From contig NZ_NSGE01000001.1 of assembly GCF_002294985.1 (NCBI RefSeq), positions 124,001 through 188,000 on the forward strand: a stretch of DNA of 64,000 bases. Direction: 5' to 3'. A model generated the notes under the pieces. The model was not told the origin of the DNA, searched no databases, and was given only the letters and a program-made list of their open reading frames with translations. Origin of the DNA: Mesorhizobium sp. WSM3862. Its GTDB lineage: Bacteria; Pseudomonadota; Alphaproteobacteria; Rhizobiales; Rhizobiaceae. How positions within the stretch are numbered: position 1 is the stretch's first letter; the number at the start of each line of letters is the position of its first letter. The translations under genes and the position numbers were made by a program. Below are positions 43,444 through 51,617 of the stretch, piece by piece.

Positions 43444-43471
43444 AGGGCGGTGAGGATCACCTCGCCGCCCT
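43444..43471 (+). promoter_or_regulatory. Intercistronic hairpin between binding-protein and permease genes
   Basis: AGGGCGG-T-GAGG (43444-43455) pairs with CCTC-G-CCGCCCT (43460-43471) around an ATCA loop: eleven Watson-Crick pairs with one T-G wobble. No T-run follows. Such hairpins after binding-protein genes protect the upstream message and lower permease expression. Confidence 0.65.
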
Positions 43472-43510
43472 GCCTCCATTCCGGGATCGCCACGGAGACA
43501 CGCCCCGCCA

Positions 43511-44227
43511 ATGCCAGCCCAAAGCATTTGGACACTTCTCAGTTGGGGACCGGATGGCTGGAGTGACGACATTGCGTCTGGTGTGCTGGTCACGGTTGCG
43601 CTGGCGCTTGCGACATTGCCGATAGGCCTGGCGATCGGGTTCTTCGTCGCCTTCGCCAAGCAGCATGAAGAGCCCGCGCTCCGGCTCGCGGCCAACATCT
43701 ACACCACTGTTTTTCGCGGCCTGCCCGAGCTGGTGACGCTGTTCCTGTTCTTCTTCGGCATGCCGCTGCTGCTGCAATATGTCGTCCGCCTGTTCGAGCC
43801 CGAGGCGACAATCGACGTGAACAGCTTCATTGCCGGCATGATCGTGCTGGCGCTGATCTTCTCCTCCTACGCCAGCGAAGTCTTTCTCTCCGCCTTTCGC
43901 GCCATTCCCAAGGGCCAGTATGAGGGCGGCTACGCCATTGGCCTTTCGAAATGGCAGACGATGCGCCTGGTGATCCTGCCGCAACTGCTGCGCATCGCCT
44001 TCCCCGGTCTGGAGAATTGCTGGCTCAGCCTGCTCAAGGACACCTCGCTGGTGTCGGTCGTCAATTTAGCGGAAACCCTGCGCAATGCCGGTGTCGCGGC
44101 GCGCGTCACCAAGCATTCCTTCCTCTTCTACAGTGTCGCGGCGCTGGTCTTCCTTGTGCTGGCCATCCTGTCCTCGGTCGCCACCGGCTATATCCAGCGC
44201 TCGCTCGGGCGGAGGGAGGCACGATGA
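43511..44227 (+). CDS. Amino-acid ABC transporter permease (HisQ-like)
   Basis: A 238-residue inner membrane permease of the His/Glu/Gln/Arg/opine family. The family motif FRGLPELVTLFLFFFGMPLLLQY is near residue 70, and the EAA loop reads SAFRAIPKGQYEGGYAIGLSKWQTMRLVILPQ in outline. Five helices are predicted. Its stop overlaps the next permease start by four bases (ATGA). It forms the membrane pore together with that protein. Confidence 0.92.
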   Translation: MPAQSIWTLLSWGPDGWSDDIASGVLVTVALALATLPIGLAIGFFVAFAKQHEEPALRLAANIYTTVFRGLPELVTLFLFFFGMPLLLQYVVRLFEPEATIDVNSFIAGMIVLALIFSSYASEVFLSAFRAIPKGQYEGGYAIGLSKWQTMRLVILPQLLRIAFPGLENCWLSLLKDTSLVSVVNLAETLRNAGVAARVTKHSFLFYSVAALVFLVLAILSSVATGYIQRSLGRREAR

Positions 44228-45048
44228 GCGTCAGCCAGGCTATTGCGGTTGACAGGCCACCGCCCCGGGCTCGCGGCTGGCCGCGCGTGCGCATCATAGG
44301 CTACGCGCTGGTCGGCCTCTGGAGCCTTTTCGGCATCGGCATCGTGGCCTATCTGGTCCACGCCTGGAACGCCGATTTCTTCGCCAGATACGCGCCGGCC
44401 TATCTGCAGGGGCTCGCAACCACCCTGTCGCTGGTCTCCGTTTCGATGGTGGCGGGCGCTATTCTCTCGTTGCCGGTTGCCTACGGCCGGATGTCCAAGA
44501 ACCGGATCCTTTCCGGATTGGCTTATTGCTACGTCTACTTCTTCCGCGGCACCCCGCTGCTCGTGCAGACCTATCTGGTCTATTACGGCATCGGCTCGTT
44601 CCGCCCCGAGCTGCAAACCGTCGGACTATGGTGGTTCTTCCGCGAGGCGTTCTACTGCGGCGTCTTTGCCTTTTCGCTTAACACCGCCGCCTACCAGGCC
44701 GAGATCCTGCGCGGCGCCATCGAAAGCGTTCCGCGGGGCCAGTGGGAGGGCGCGGCCTCGCTCGGTCTGCACAAGCTGCAGACGCTGCGCAAGGTGATCA
44801 TGCCGCAGGCGATCATCGTGGCGCTGCGGCCTTACGGCAACGAGCTCATCCTGATGATCAAGGCTTCCGCGATTGTCGCCATCATCACCGTCTACGACCT
44901 GATGGGCAACGCGAAGCTCGCCTACGCAAAATCCTTCGACATCCAGGCCTATATCTGGGTGGCGATCGTCTACCTGGTGCTGGTCGAGATCCTGCGTCAC
45001 GGCGTCGAATGGATCGAACGCCGGATCACCATTCACCTCAAACGATAG
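44224..45048 (+). CDS. Amino-acid ABC transporter permease (HisM-like)
   Basis: A 274-residue permease with an extended basic N-terminus before the first helix (PPPRARGWPRVRIIGYALVG). Motifs are YFFRGTPLLVQTYLVYYGIG and the EAA loop ILRGAIESVPRGQWEGAASLGLHKLQTL in outline. The ATGA overlap with the preceding permease fixes the start at 44224. The operon ends here without an ATPase; the next gene is an unrelated dehydrogenase after about 110 bases. The importer must borrow an ATPase encoded elsewhere. Confidence 0.92.
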   Translation: MSVSQAIAVDRPPPRARGWPRVRIIGYALVGLWSLFGIGIVAYLVHAWNADFFARYAPAYLQGLATTLSLVSVSMVAGAILSLPVAYGRMSKNRILSGLAYCYVYFFRGTPLLVQTYLVYYGIGSFRPELQTVGLWWFFREAFYCGVFAFSLNTAAYQAEILRGAIESVPRGQWEGAASLGLHKLQTLRKVIMPQAIIVALRPYGNELILMIKASAIVAIITVYDLMGNAKLAYAKSFDIQAYIWVAIVYLVLVEILRHGVEWIERRITIHLKR

Positions 45049-45160
45049 AGCGTCGTCAGCGGACGGGCCTGCACCAGTCGATGCGGCTTTGCGCGCCTTG
45101 ACGAATTTTTCGCATAGCCTAGACCTTCCGCCACTGAAATCTCTTGTTGGAAGGCAGGTT

Positions 45161-46030
45161 ATGGCATCGGTTGCATTTCTCGGTCTTGGCGTCATGGGCT
45201 ATCCGATGGCCGGGCACCTCAGGAACAAGGGCCACCACGACATCACTGTCTATAACCGCACGACCGCCAAGGCAGAGCAATGGGTCGCCCAGCATGGCGG
45301 CAGCCTGGCGCTGACACCGGCCGAGGCGGCCGAAGGCAAGGATTTCGTCTTCTCCTGCGTCGGCAATGACGACGACCTGCGCTCGGTGACGACAGGCGCC
45401 AGCGGCGCCTTTGCCGCCATGAAGACGGGCTCCGTCTTCATCGACAACACAACAGCCTCGGCCGAAGTCGCGCGCGAACTGGCCGAAGCCGCCGACAAGG
45501 CCGGCTTTTCCTTCCTTGATGCGCCGGTCTCGGGCGGCCAGGCGGGCGCCGAGAATGGCGTGCTGACGGTCATGGTCGGCGGCGAGCAGGCCGCCTTCGA
45601 CAAGGCCAGGCCGGTCATCGATGCCTATGCCCGCATGGTCGGGCTGATGGGACCCGCGGGCGCCGGGCAGCTCACCAAGATGATCAACCAGATTGCCATT
45701 GCCGGCCTCGTCCAAGGGCTGGCCGAAGGCATCCATTTCGGCAAGAAGGCCGGGCTCGACATTGAGAAGGTCATCGAGGTGATCTCCAAGGGCGCTGCCG
45801 GCTCCTGGCAGATGGAGAATCGCCACAAGACGATGAACGCCGGAAAATATGATTTCGGCTTCGCCGTCGACTGGATGCGCAAGGATCTCGGCATCTGCCT
45901 CGCCGAGGCCAACCGCAACGGCGCCAAGCTGCCGGTGACCGCGCTGGTCGACCAGTTCTACAAGGACGTGCAGGATATGGGCGGCAGGCGCTGGGACACA
46001 TCCTCGCTGCTCGCCCGCCTGGAAAAATAG
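45161..46030 (+). CDS. 3-hydroxyisobutyrate dehydrogenase-family NAD(P)-dependent oxidoreductase
   Basis: A 289-residue beta-hydroxyacid dehydrogenase. The Rossmann motif VAFLGLGVMGYPMAGHL is N-terminal; the substrate-binding signature FLDAPVSGGQAGAENGVLTVMVGG follows near residue 120; the catalytic lysine lies in AGQLTKMINQIAIAGL. The group includes 3-hydroxyisobutyrate, tartronate semialdehyde and succinic semialdehyde reductases, which cannot be told apart here. ATG 45161 with GGAAGG upstream is used. The AlkD-like gene starts seven bases after its stop, suggesting co-transcription. Confidence 0.9.
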   Translation: MASVAFLGLGVMGYPMAGHLRNKGHHDITVYNRTTAKAEQWVAQHGGSLALTPAEAAEGKDFVFSCVGNDDDLRSVTTGASGAFAAMKTGSVFIDNTTASAEVARELAEAADKAGFSFLDAPVSGGQAGAENGVLTVMVGGEQAAFDKARPVIDAYARMVGLMGPAGAGQLTKMINQIAIAGLVQGLAEGIHFGKKAGLDIEKVIEVISKGAAGSWQMENRHKTMNAGKYDFGFAVDWMRKDLGICLAEANRNGAKLPVTALVDQFYKDVQDMGGRRWDTSSLLARLEK

Positions 46031-46036
46031 ACGGCG

Positions 46037-46741
46037 ATGGTCCTGCCCGATCCGAGCTGGAGCGCCGACGAGATCGTCGCCCATCTGCGTTCGATCGGCA
46101 GCGAGAAAAACCGCGCCGGCATGGCGCGATTCGGCATCAACACGAGAACCGCGCTCGGCGTCGGCAATTCCGATCTGCGGCCGCTGGCGCGCAAGCTGAA
46201 GAAGAACCAGGAACGGTCGCTGCTCTTGTGGGACACCGACATTCGCGAAGCGCGATTGATGGCCGCTTTCACCGGCGAGCCGAAGAAGCTCGACATCGGT
46301 CAATGCCGGCGCTGGGCCGCCGATTTCGACAGTTGGGAGATTGTCGATACCGTTGCCGACCTGTTCGCCGAAACACCGTTCTGGCGTGAGCTGGTCGAGG
46401 AATTCGCCAAGGACGAGCGCGAGTTTGTCCGCCGCACCGCCTTTGCCATGCTGGCCTGGGCGGCGGTGCATCTGAAGAAGGAGCCGGACGCGAGCTTCCT
46501 CGCTGCTCTGCCGCTGATCGAGACGCATGCGGGCGATCCGCGCAACTTCGTCCGTAAGGCGGTGAACTGGGCGCTGCGGCAGATCGGCAAGCGGTCGGTG
46601 GCGCTGCACGCCCCTGCCCTTGCGCTGGCCGAGAAACTGGCGGCGTCGTCCGACAAGACGGCACGCTGGATCGGCAAGGACGCGGTGAAGGAACTTTCGG
46701 ATGTCAAACAGCTCGAACGGCTCGCGACCACACGACCTTGA
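46037..46741 (+). CDS. DNA alkylation repair protein (AlkD-like)
   Basis: A 234-residue all-helical HEAT-like repeat protein. Recognised stretches are GINTRTALGVGNSDLRPLARKLKK, EARLMAAFTGEPKKL, WEIVDTVADLFAETPFW and DPRNFVRKAVNWALRQIGKR, which match the AlkD/DNA-alkylation-repair family. Members remove alkylated purines without base flipping; some homologues have lost activity. The tryptophan/aspartate positions expected at the active surface are plausible (W and D in FDSWEIVD). It is seven bases downstream of the dehydrogenase. Confidence 0.87.
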   Translation: MVLPDPSWSADEIVAHLRSIGSEKNRAGMARFGINTRTALGVGNSDLRPLARKLKKNQERSLLLWDTDIREARLMAAFTGEPKKLDIGQCRRWAADFDSWEIVDTVADLFAETPFWRELVEEFAKDEREFVRRTAFAMLAWAAVHLKKEPDASFLAALPLIETHAGDPRNFVRKAVNWALRQIGKRSVALHAPALALAEKLAASSDKTARWIGKDAVKELSDVKQLERLATTRP

Positions 46742-46808
46742 TCTCAGCGAAGTAAGCTCACGACGCTTTTACTCGCTTCGGAAATGGGACTGGCGGAGGA
46801 TCACGACC

Positions 46809-47381
46809 ATGAGCAGGCGTTTCAGATCAAGCGCGACGCTGGCGATCGTGCTTATGCTCGCCACCGCGAGAGCCGACGCCGCGGCCGACGTCGCGCATAT
46901 CTTCTGGAAAGACTTGCGCCCGGCGACGCAGGCGGTCGCCGAGGACGCCAACCTGCCGATGATCGCGGCAAAACTGCCCGATCACGGTGAGACACTGTCG
47001 CTCAATCTGCAGGACAAGACCGTTCAATTGTCCGGCTACGCCTTGCCGGTCGATCGCGAGGGCGACCTCGTCTACCAGTTCCTGCTGGTGCCTTGGACCG
47101 GCGCCTGCAGCCACATGCCGACGCCGCCGCCGAACCAGATCGTGCTGGTAACGCCGGCGCATCCTTACAGGATGGCGGAGGCATACCAGCCGGTCTCCGT
47201 CACCGGCGTGCTGAAGCCCGGCATGGAGAAGAGCCAACTCTTCATCCTGGACGGCGTCTTGATCGTGCAGTCCGGCTATACCGTGCGCAAGGCCGAGGTG
47301 GCTGATGTCGACAGCGTGCCGGACGCCGTCACGCTCCCGGTCAACTCGCCGTGGAATTTCCTCAACAAAAAGAAGAACTAG
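46809..47381 (+). CDS. DUF3299 domain-containing exported protein
   Basis: A 190-residue protein with an N-terminal signal peptide (SSATLAIVLMLATARADAAA). The mature domain shows VQLSGYALPVDREGDLVYQFLLVPWTGACSHMPTPPPNQIV in outline, the DUF3299 core with a conserved cysteine and histidine in GACSHMPTPPPNQ. Function is unknown; similar genes often accompany ABC-type lipoprotein export systems, which are absent here. ATG 46809 is used; an in-frame ATG at 46701 lies inside the AlkD-like gene. Confidence 0.85.
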   Translation: MSRRFRSSATLAIVLMLATARADAAADVAHIFWKDLRPATQAVAEDANLPMIAAKLPDHGETLSLNLQDKTVQLSGYALPVDREGDLVYQFLLVPWTGACSHMPTPPPNQIVLVTPAHPYRMAEAYQPVSVTGVLKPGMEKSQLFILDGVLIVQSGYTVRKAEVADVDSVPDAVTLPVNSPWNFLNKKKN

Positions 47382-47423
47382 GTCTCGCAACTTCGCGCAT
47401 AGCGGGAAGCGCGAGCGCCGTGC

Positions 47424-47915
47424 TCAGGCCGCGTTGGCCCCCGACTCCTTGTCCAGGATCATGTAGTCGAGCGGGATCTCGGTCGTGTACTTGATCTGCT
47501 CCATGGCAAAGGAGGACGACACGTCGCGGATCTCGATCTTGGCGATCAGCCGCTTGTAGAAGGCGTCGTAGGCGGCAATGTCGGGCACCACGACGCGCAA
47601 GAGATAGTCGACGTCGCCGCTCATGCGGTAGAACTCGACCACCTCCGGAAATTCCTGGATGACCTCGGAGAAGCGCCGCAGCCATTCATGGCTGTGCGAA
47701 TTGGTGCGGATCGAAACGAAGACGGTGACGCGCACATTGACCTTCTCATGGTCGAGAATGGCCACGCGCCGCTTGATGACGCCCTCTTCCTCGAGCTTCT
47801 GGATGCGCCGCCAGCACGGCGTGGTCGACAGGCCGACTTTCTTGGCGACATCGGCGACCGCAAGCGTCGCGTCCTCCTGCAGGAGGCGAAGAATTTTTCT
47901 GTCTAGGCGGTCCAT
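47424..47915 (-). CDS. Lrp/AsnC-family transcriptional regulator
   Basis: A 163-residue regulator. The N-terminal helix-turn-helix reads LDRKILRLLQEDATLAVADVAKKVGLSTTPCWRRIQKLEEEGVI in outline, and the C-terminal RAM (ligand-binding, oligomerising) domain includes VVEFYRMSGDVDYLLRVVVPDIAAYDAF. The S-T-T-P-C-W-R-R recognition helix is the common Lrp type. Effector amino acid and targets are unknown. The 108 bases upstream are its promoter region. Confidence 0.93.
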   Translation of the reverse strand: MDRLDRKILRLLQEDATLAVADVAKKVGLSTTPCWRRIQKLEEEGVIKRRVAILDHEKVNVRVTVFVSIRTNSHSHEWLRRFSEVIQEFPEVVEFYRMSGDVDYLLRVVVPDIAAYDAFYKRLIAKIEIRDVSSSFAMEQIKYTTEIPLDYMILDKESGANAA

Positions 47916-48023
47916 GGGAAGGCTCCAGCGGAATAGTTTGGCTATAGTCCTTTTTATCAGGCCCTTTCACAAGAAAGAAATTCTGCCAATGCCGGCAAAA
48001 GCGAGTGATTTCTTGCAAGATGC

Positions 48024-48641
48024 CTAATTGAGGCGATAGCGGATTTCCGAGCGCAGGAATGGCAGCAAATCCATTTCAAACCACGGATTCTTCTTCAGCC
48101 AGCCGGTGTTTCGCCATGACGGATGCGGCAGCGGCAGCACTTTCGGCCCGGCTGCAGCATCCCAGACAGCGCGCCAGTTTCTGACCGTTTCCGTCAGCGA
48201 CGGCCCACGCGCCGTGCCCATGTGCCAGGACTGCGCATAACCGCCGATCGTCAGCACCAGATCGATCTGCGGCATCAGCGCCATCAGATCGGCGCGCCAG
48301 GCAGGCGCGCATTCCTTCCGTGGCGGCAGATCGGCGCCCTTGGCGTCCTGGCCGGGAAAGCAGAAACCCATCGGCACGATGGCGAATTTTTCCGTGTCGT
48401 AGAACTCGTCGGGGGTGACGCCGAGCCAGTTCCTCAAGCGATCCCCGGAAGCGTCGGTGAACGGCATGCCCGAGATGTGGACTTTCGTGCCCGGCGCCTG
48501 GCCGGCAAGCAGGATGCGGGCCTTCGACGAAGGCACAAGCACCGGGCGCGGCTGATGCGGCAGGGGCCGGCCGCGCGGCTGCTCGACACAGATGCGGCAA
48601 GCCCGCACCTTGGCGGCAAGGCTCTCCAGCGCTTCGCTCAT
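48024..48641 (-). CDS. Uracil-DNA glycosylase-family protein
   Basis: A 205-residue protein of the UDG superfamily. It has an N-terminal cysteine pair ACRIC, motif 1 LLAGQAPGTKVHISGMPFTDASGDRLRNWLG in outline, and motif 3 LPLPHPSWRNTGWL with the H-P-S loop. A further cysteine occurs in FCFPGQ and one in KECAP, so an iron-sulfur cluster is conceivable but unproven. Whether it acts on uracil or another deaminated base is unknown. The start at MSEALESLAAKV (48641) is preferred to ATG 48665. It lies 27 bases after the GST gene. Confidence 0.85.
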   Translation of the reverse strand: MSEALESLAAKVRACRICVEQPRGRPLPHQPRPVLVPSSKARILLAGQAPGTKVHISGMPFTDASGDRLRNWLGVTPDEFYDTEKFAIVPMGFCFPGQDAKGADLPPRKECAPAWRADLMALMPQIDLVLTIGGYAQSWHMGTARGPSLTETVRNWRAVWDAAAGPKVLPLPHPSWRNTGWLKKNPWFEMDLLPFLRSEIRYRLN

Positions 48642-48668
48642 GTCCGGCGGGTTCTCCAAAAACAAGCC

Positions 48669-49280
48669 TCAAGCAGCAGCGCTTGGCCGGCTGGAGAGCG
48701 CTGCGTGCCAGCGCAGCACGTTCCCGCATTCCTCAGGCACCTTGATGCGTGCCGGCTTCATGAAATCGATGGCGATCAGCCCGGTGATGTCGGCGACCGA
48801 ATAGGTGTCGCCGGCGGCAAATTCCCTATCCGCCAACTCCCGGTCGAGGAGATGCAGGAACTCGATGGCCTTCGGCTTGTTGGCCTCGCCCCATTCCGGG
48901 ATCTGCGGCACCTCCCATTCCTTCATTGCCGGATGGATGTGCCGGAACGCGGCGGCCACGCAGCTCATCAGGTTTAACTCCAGACGCCTTTGCCACATCT
49001 CCACCATGGCCTTGCCGAGCGCGCCTGTTCCGAACAGGGCGGGCTCGGGATGCAACTCCTCGAAATAACGGCAAATGGCGATGGATTCGGTGATGATGGT
49101 CCCGTCGTCGAGTTCGAGGACGGGCAGCCGCCGCAGCGCATTGCGCGACGCCACCGGCTCCTTGCGATGCTCCAGCGCGCCCATGTCCACGGGCACCAAA
49201 GGGACAGCTAGCCCCTTTTCAGCCAGGAAAACCCGAACCCGCCTGGGGTTGGGCGCCCGGCCGCCATCGAACAGCTTCAT
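48669..49280 (-). CDS. Glutathione S-transferase
   Basis: A 203-residue cytosolic GST. The N-terminal thioredoxin-like domain includes PNPRRVRVFLAEKGL, the cis-proline and glutathione-binding LRRLPVLELDDGTIITESIAICRYFEE; the helical domain includes DRELADREFAAGDTYSVADITGLIAID with the N-capping motif. No obvious catalytic Cys in the first helix; a serine or tyrosine type is not decided. Substrate unknown. Confidence 0.92.
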   Translation of the reverse strand: MKLFDGGRAPNPRRVRVFLAEKGLAVPLVPVDMGALEHRKEPVASRNALRRLPVLELDDGTIITESIAICRYFEELHPEPALFGTGALGKAMVEMWQRRLELNLMSCVAAAFRHIHPAMKEWEVPQIPEWGEANKPKAIEFLHLLDRELADREFAAGDTYSVADITGLIAIDFMKPARIKVPEECGNVLRWHAALSSRPSAAA

Positions 49281-49397
49281 TCCAGTCTCCGATCTTCATG
49301 CCAATCTTAGGGCGCGCTGCAATGCATGTCGCCCAAAACTGCATAGCGGTTTGGCAAGACCACATGTTGGCAAACAGAGCATCCCCCGAAGCGGGCA

Positions 49398-50021
49398 TCA
49401 CCAGAAACGAACAAGCTCACGCAACGCATCGCCGAGCGAAGCCAGTGCGCCGTGCTTCCTTTCGACGGGTTGATTGTGATGGCTGTCCCGCCAGTCCTGC
49501 GGCTCATCGAAGGAGCCAGCCCAGATGCCCACCTTGGCAGTCCGGGCGACGGCCTCCTCGGTTTCGAAGTCGCCGAAGGCGACGGCCCATCCGGACTGTA
49601 CCTGCGCGCGGTTGAGGTGCGTGTCGCCCGCCTTGCAGTCGCCGAGCAACCGGCCGTAGCGGTCGCGCTGCCAGCCGGTGCAGGAGACCGGCCTGTCGGC
49701 GATCAGCCGCACCAGCGACTGCCGCGCGAGCTTGCCGCAGGCATAGTCGGCTCCGTCCTTGCGGCACGTCTGTGTGTATTCCGGCGCGTCGATGCCGCGC
49801 ATGCGGATGCGCTCGGCGCCAAGCGTGATCGAATCACCGTCCTTGACGATGGCCGTGCCTTGCTCCTGTCGCATCTCGAACCGGTCGAGCCGCGCCGCCA
49901 CCAGGATCGACAGGCCAAGCAGGACCACGGCCAGCCCGTAATCCAGAAGCCTGCGCAAAAGGCTTCGCGGAGGCCGCGGAACATAGCGCCGGCGCGGTCT
50001 TCGCGACCAGGAACGGCTCAT
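49398..50021 (-). CDS. Membrane-anchored thermonuclease-family protein (SNase domain)
   Basis: A 207-residue protein with a basic N-terminus and one membrane anchor (YGLAVVLLGLSILVAARL, about residues 29-46), placing the nuclease outside. The staphylococcal-nuclease fold follows with IVKDGDSITLGAERIRMRGIDAPEYTQTC and ACGKLARQSLVRLI, then RDRYGRLLGDCKAGD. Catalytic-type arginines and acidic residues are visible in RMRGIDAPE and RDRYGR. Many family members are active nucleases. It is divergent from the histidine kinase gene. Confidence 0.87.
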   Translation of the reverse strand: MSRSWSRRPRRRYVPRPPRSLLRRLLDYGLAVVLLGLSILVAARLDRFEMRQEQGTAIVKDGDSITLGAERIRMRGIDAPEYTQTCRKDGADYACGKLARQSLVRLIADRPVSCTGWQRDRYGRLLGDCKAGDTHLNRAQVQSGWAVAFGDFETEEAVARTAKVGIWAGSFDEPQDWRDSHHNQPVERKHGALASLGDALRELVRFW

Positions 50022-50096
50022 ATGGCAAACAGTCTCTTAATCATTCGAACGTAGCTTAACGAACTGAAAATCGCTGCGCGCAGAAATTGAACTTGC

Positions 50097-51617
50097 ATGC
50101 CTTTGCTACGCTCGGACACAGCGGACAAATTCATTGTGGACCGCAGGAAACCGCATCGCAACAGCGATGTGGCGCGCGCGGTGCGCAGGACGCGTGACCG
50201 TCTTTCGCAGCAGGCCGGCAGCCTCGATTTCGACCGCGAACTGCTCAAGCTGCATGCACGCGCCATGGTGGTCAGTGCGGCGGCGATTCCTCTGCTTGTG
50301 CTTGTAGTAGCGGCCATCGGCCGCTTCGCGGGCCTGGGCAACCAGGTCGCCGTCTGGGCTCTCTTCATGCTGCTTTGCTACGCTATCGTCACTTTCATGG
50401 CGCGGCGCGTCGAGCGCGCGGAAGCAGCCGAGCTCGACCCTGTGCAGACGCGCCGCGATTTCCTGATCGGCCATTCGCTCTGCGGCCTCGGCTGGGCCTG
50501 GTTCGCCTGGCTGGGCTGCTCCACATGCCAGGTCGACCAGTTCCATGTCGTCAAGGCCATGGTACTCCTGGTCGCCATGGCGACGACTGCTGTGATGGCA
50601 TCGTCGCTGGGCGGCGCGCTATTGGCGACCTTCGCCGTTCCCGTGGCGGTCTATGTCTATGCCGTCCTGCGCCTGTGGATGCCGATCGAAGGGATCATGG
50701 CGGCGCTTCTGGTCGCTGCCCTGCCCTTCTTCGGCTACGTCGCGCGCCATCTCAACCAGTCATCCTGGATGCTGCTCTCCTTCCGCTCCGAGAAGGACGC
50801 GCTGATCGCCGAGGTGGAGACTGCCAAATCCATGTCCGACGAGGCCAGGCGGCGCGCCGAGGACGCCAATCTGGCGAAGTCGCGCTTCCTCGCCTCGATG
50901 AGCCATGAGCTCCGGACGCCGCTCAACGCCATCCTCGGTTTCTCCGAAGTGATGGCCAATGAAGTGCTCGGGCCGATGAACAACCCAACCTATCGCGATT
51001 ATGCGCATGATGTGCACGAATCTGGCCAGCATCTGCTCGATCTGATCAATGAGATCCTCGACCTGTCGCGCATCGAGGCCGGCCGCTACCAACTCAACGA
51101 GGAGCCGGTGGTGCTGGTGACGATCGTTGAGGATTGCTGCCATATGATGGAACTGAGAGCCCGCAACAAGGACATCCGCGTCATCCAGGAGTTCGAGACC
51201 GCGCTGCCGCGCCTGTTCGGCGACGAGCGTGCCATCCGGCAGATCGCGCTCAATCTGCTGTCCAATGCCATCAAGTTCACGCCGTCGGGTGGCGAAGTGC
51301 GTGTGCGCGTCGGCTGGACGGCGGGCGGCGGTCAGTACATCTCGGTCAAGGACAACGGCCCCGGCATACCGGAAGAGGAAATCCCAGTGGTGCTTTCCGC
51401 CTTCGGCCAGGGCTCGATCGCCATCAAGAGCGCCGAACAGGGAACGGGCCTCGGACTGCCGATCGTGCAGGGTCTGCTCGACATGCATGGCGGCGAGTTC
51501 GAGCTGCACTCCAAGCTGCGCGAAGGCACCGAGGCCATCGCCATCTTCCCGCTGAGCCGAGTGATGGAGGAATTGCCCGCGCTGCCGACCAAGGCTGTCG
51601 CCGCCCGCCGGCGTTAG
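50097..51617 (+). CDS. Membrane sensor histidine kinase
   Basis: A 506-residue kinase. Residues 52-225 contain about six membrane helices with no large periplasmic domain. A coiled coil (residues 232-262) leads to the H-box FLASMSHELRTPLNAILGFSE with phosphoacceptor His270. The ATPase domain has the N box LNLLSNAIKFTP, G1 VKDNGPGIP and G2 GTGLGLPIVQGL. The sequence around His270 is close to those of PleC/PdhS-type kinases, which control rhizobial cell-cycle regulator DivK, but that assignment is only suggested. No response regulator gene is adjacent. Its stop overlaps the convergent cobT stop by four bases. Confidence 0.9.
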   Translation: MPLLRSDTADKFIVDRRKPHRNSDVARAVRRTRDRLSQQAGSLDFDRELLKLHARAMVVSAAAIPLLVLVVAAIGRFAGLGNQVAVWALFMLLCYAIVTFMARRVERAEAAELDPVQTRRDFLIGHSLCGLGWAWFAWLGCSTCQVDQFHVVKAMVLLVAMATTAVMASSLGGALLATFAVPVAVYVYAVLRLWMPIEGIMAALLVAALPFFGYVARHLNQSSWMLLSFRSEKDALIAEVETAKSMSDEARRRAEDANLAKSRFLASMSHELRTPLNAILGFSEVMANEVLGPMNNPTYRDYAHDVHESGQHLLDLINEILDLSRIEAGRYQLNEEPVVLVTIVEDCCHMMELRARNKDIRVIQEFETALPRLFGDERAIRQIALNLLSNAIKFTPSGGEVRVRVGWTAGGGQYISVKDNGPGIPEEEIPVVLSAFGQGSIAIKSAEQGTGLGLPIVQGLLDMHGGEFELHSKLREGTEAIAIFPLSRVMEELPALPTKAVAARRR

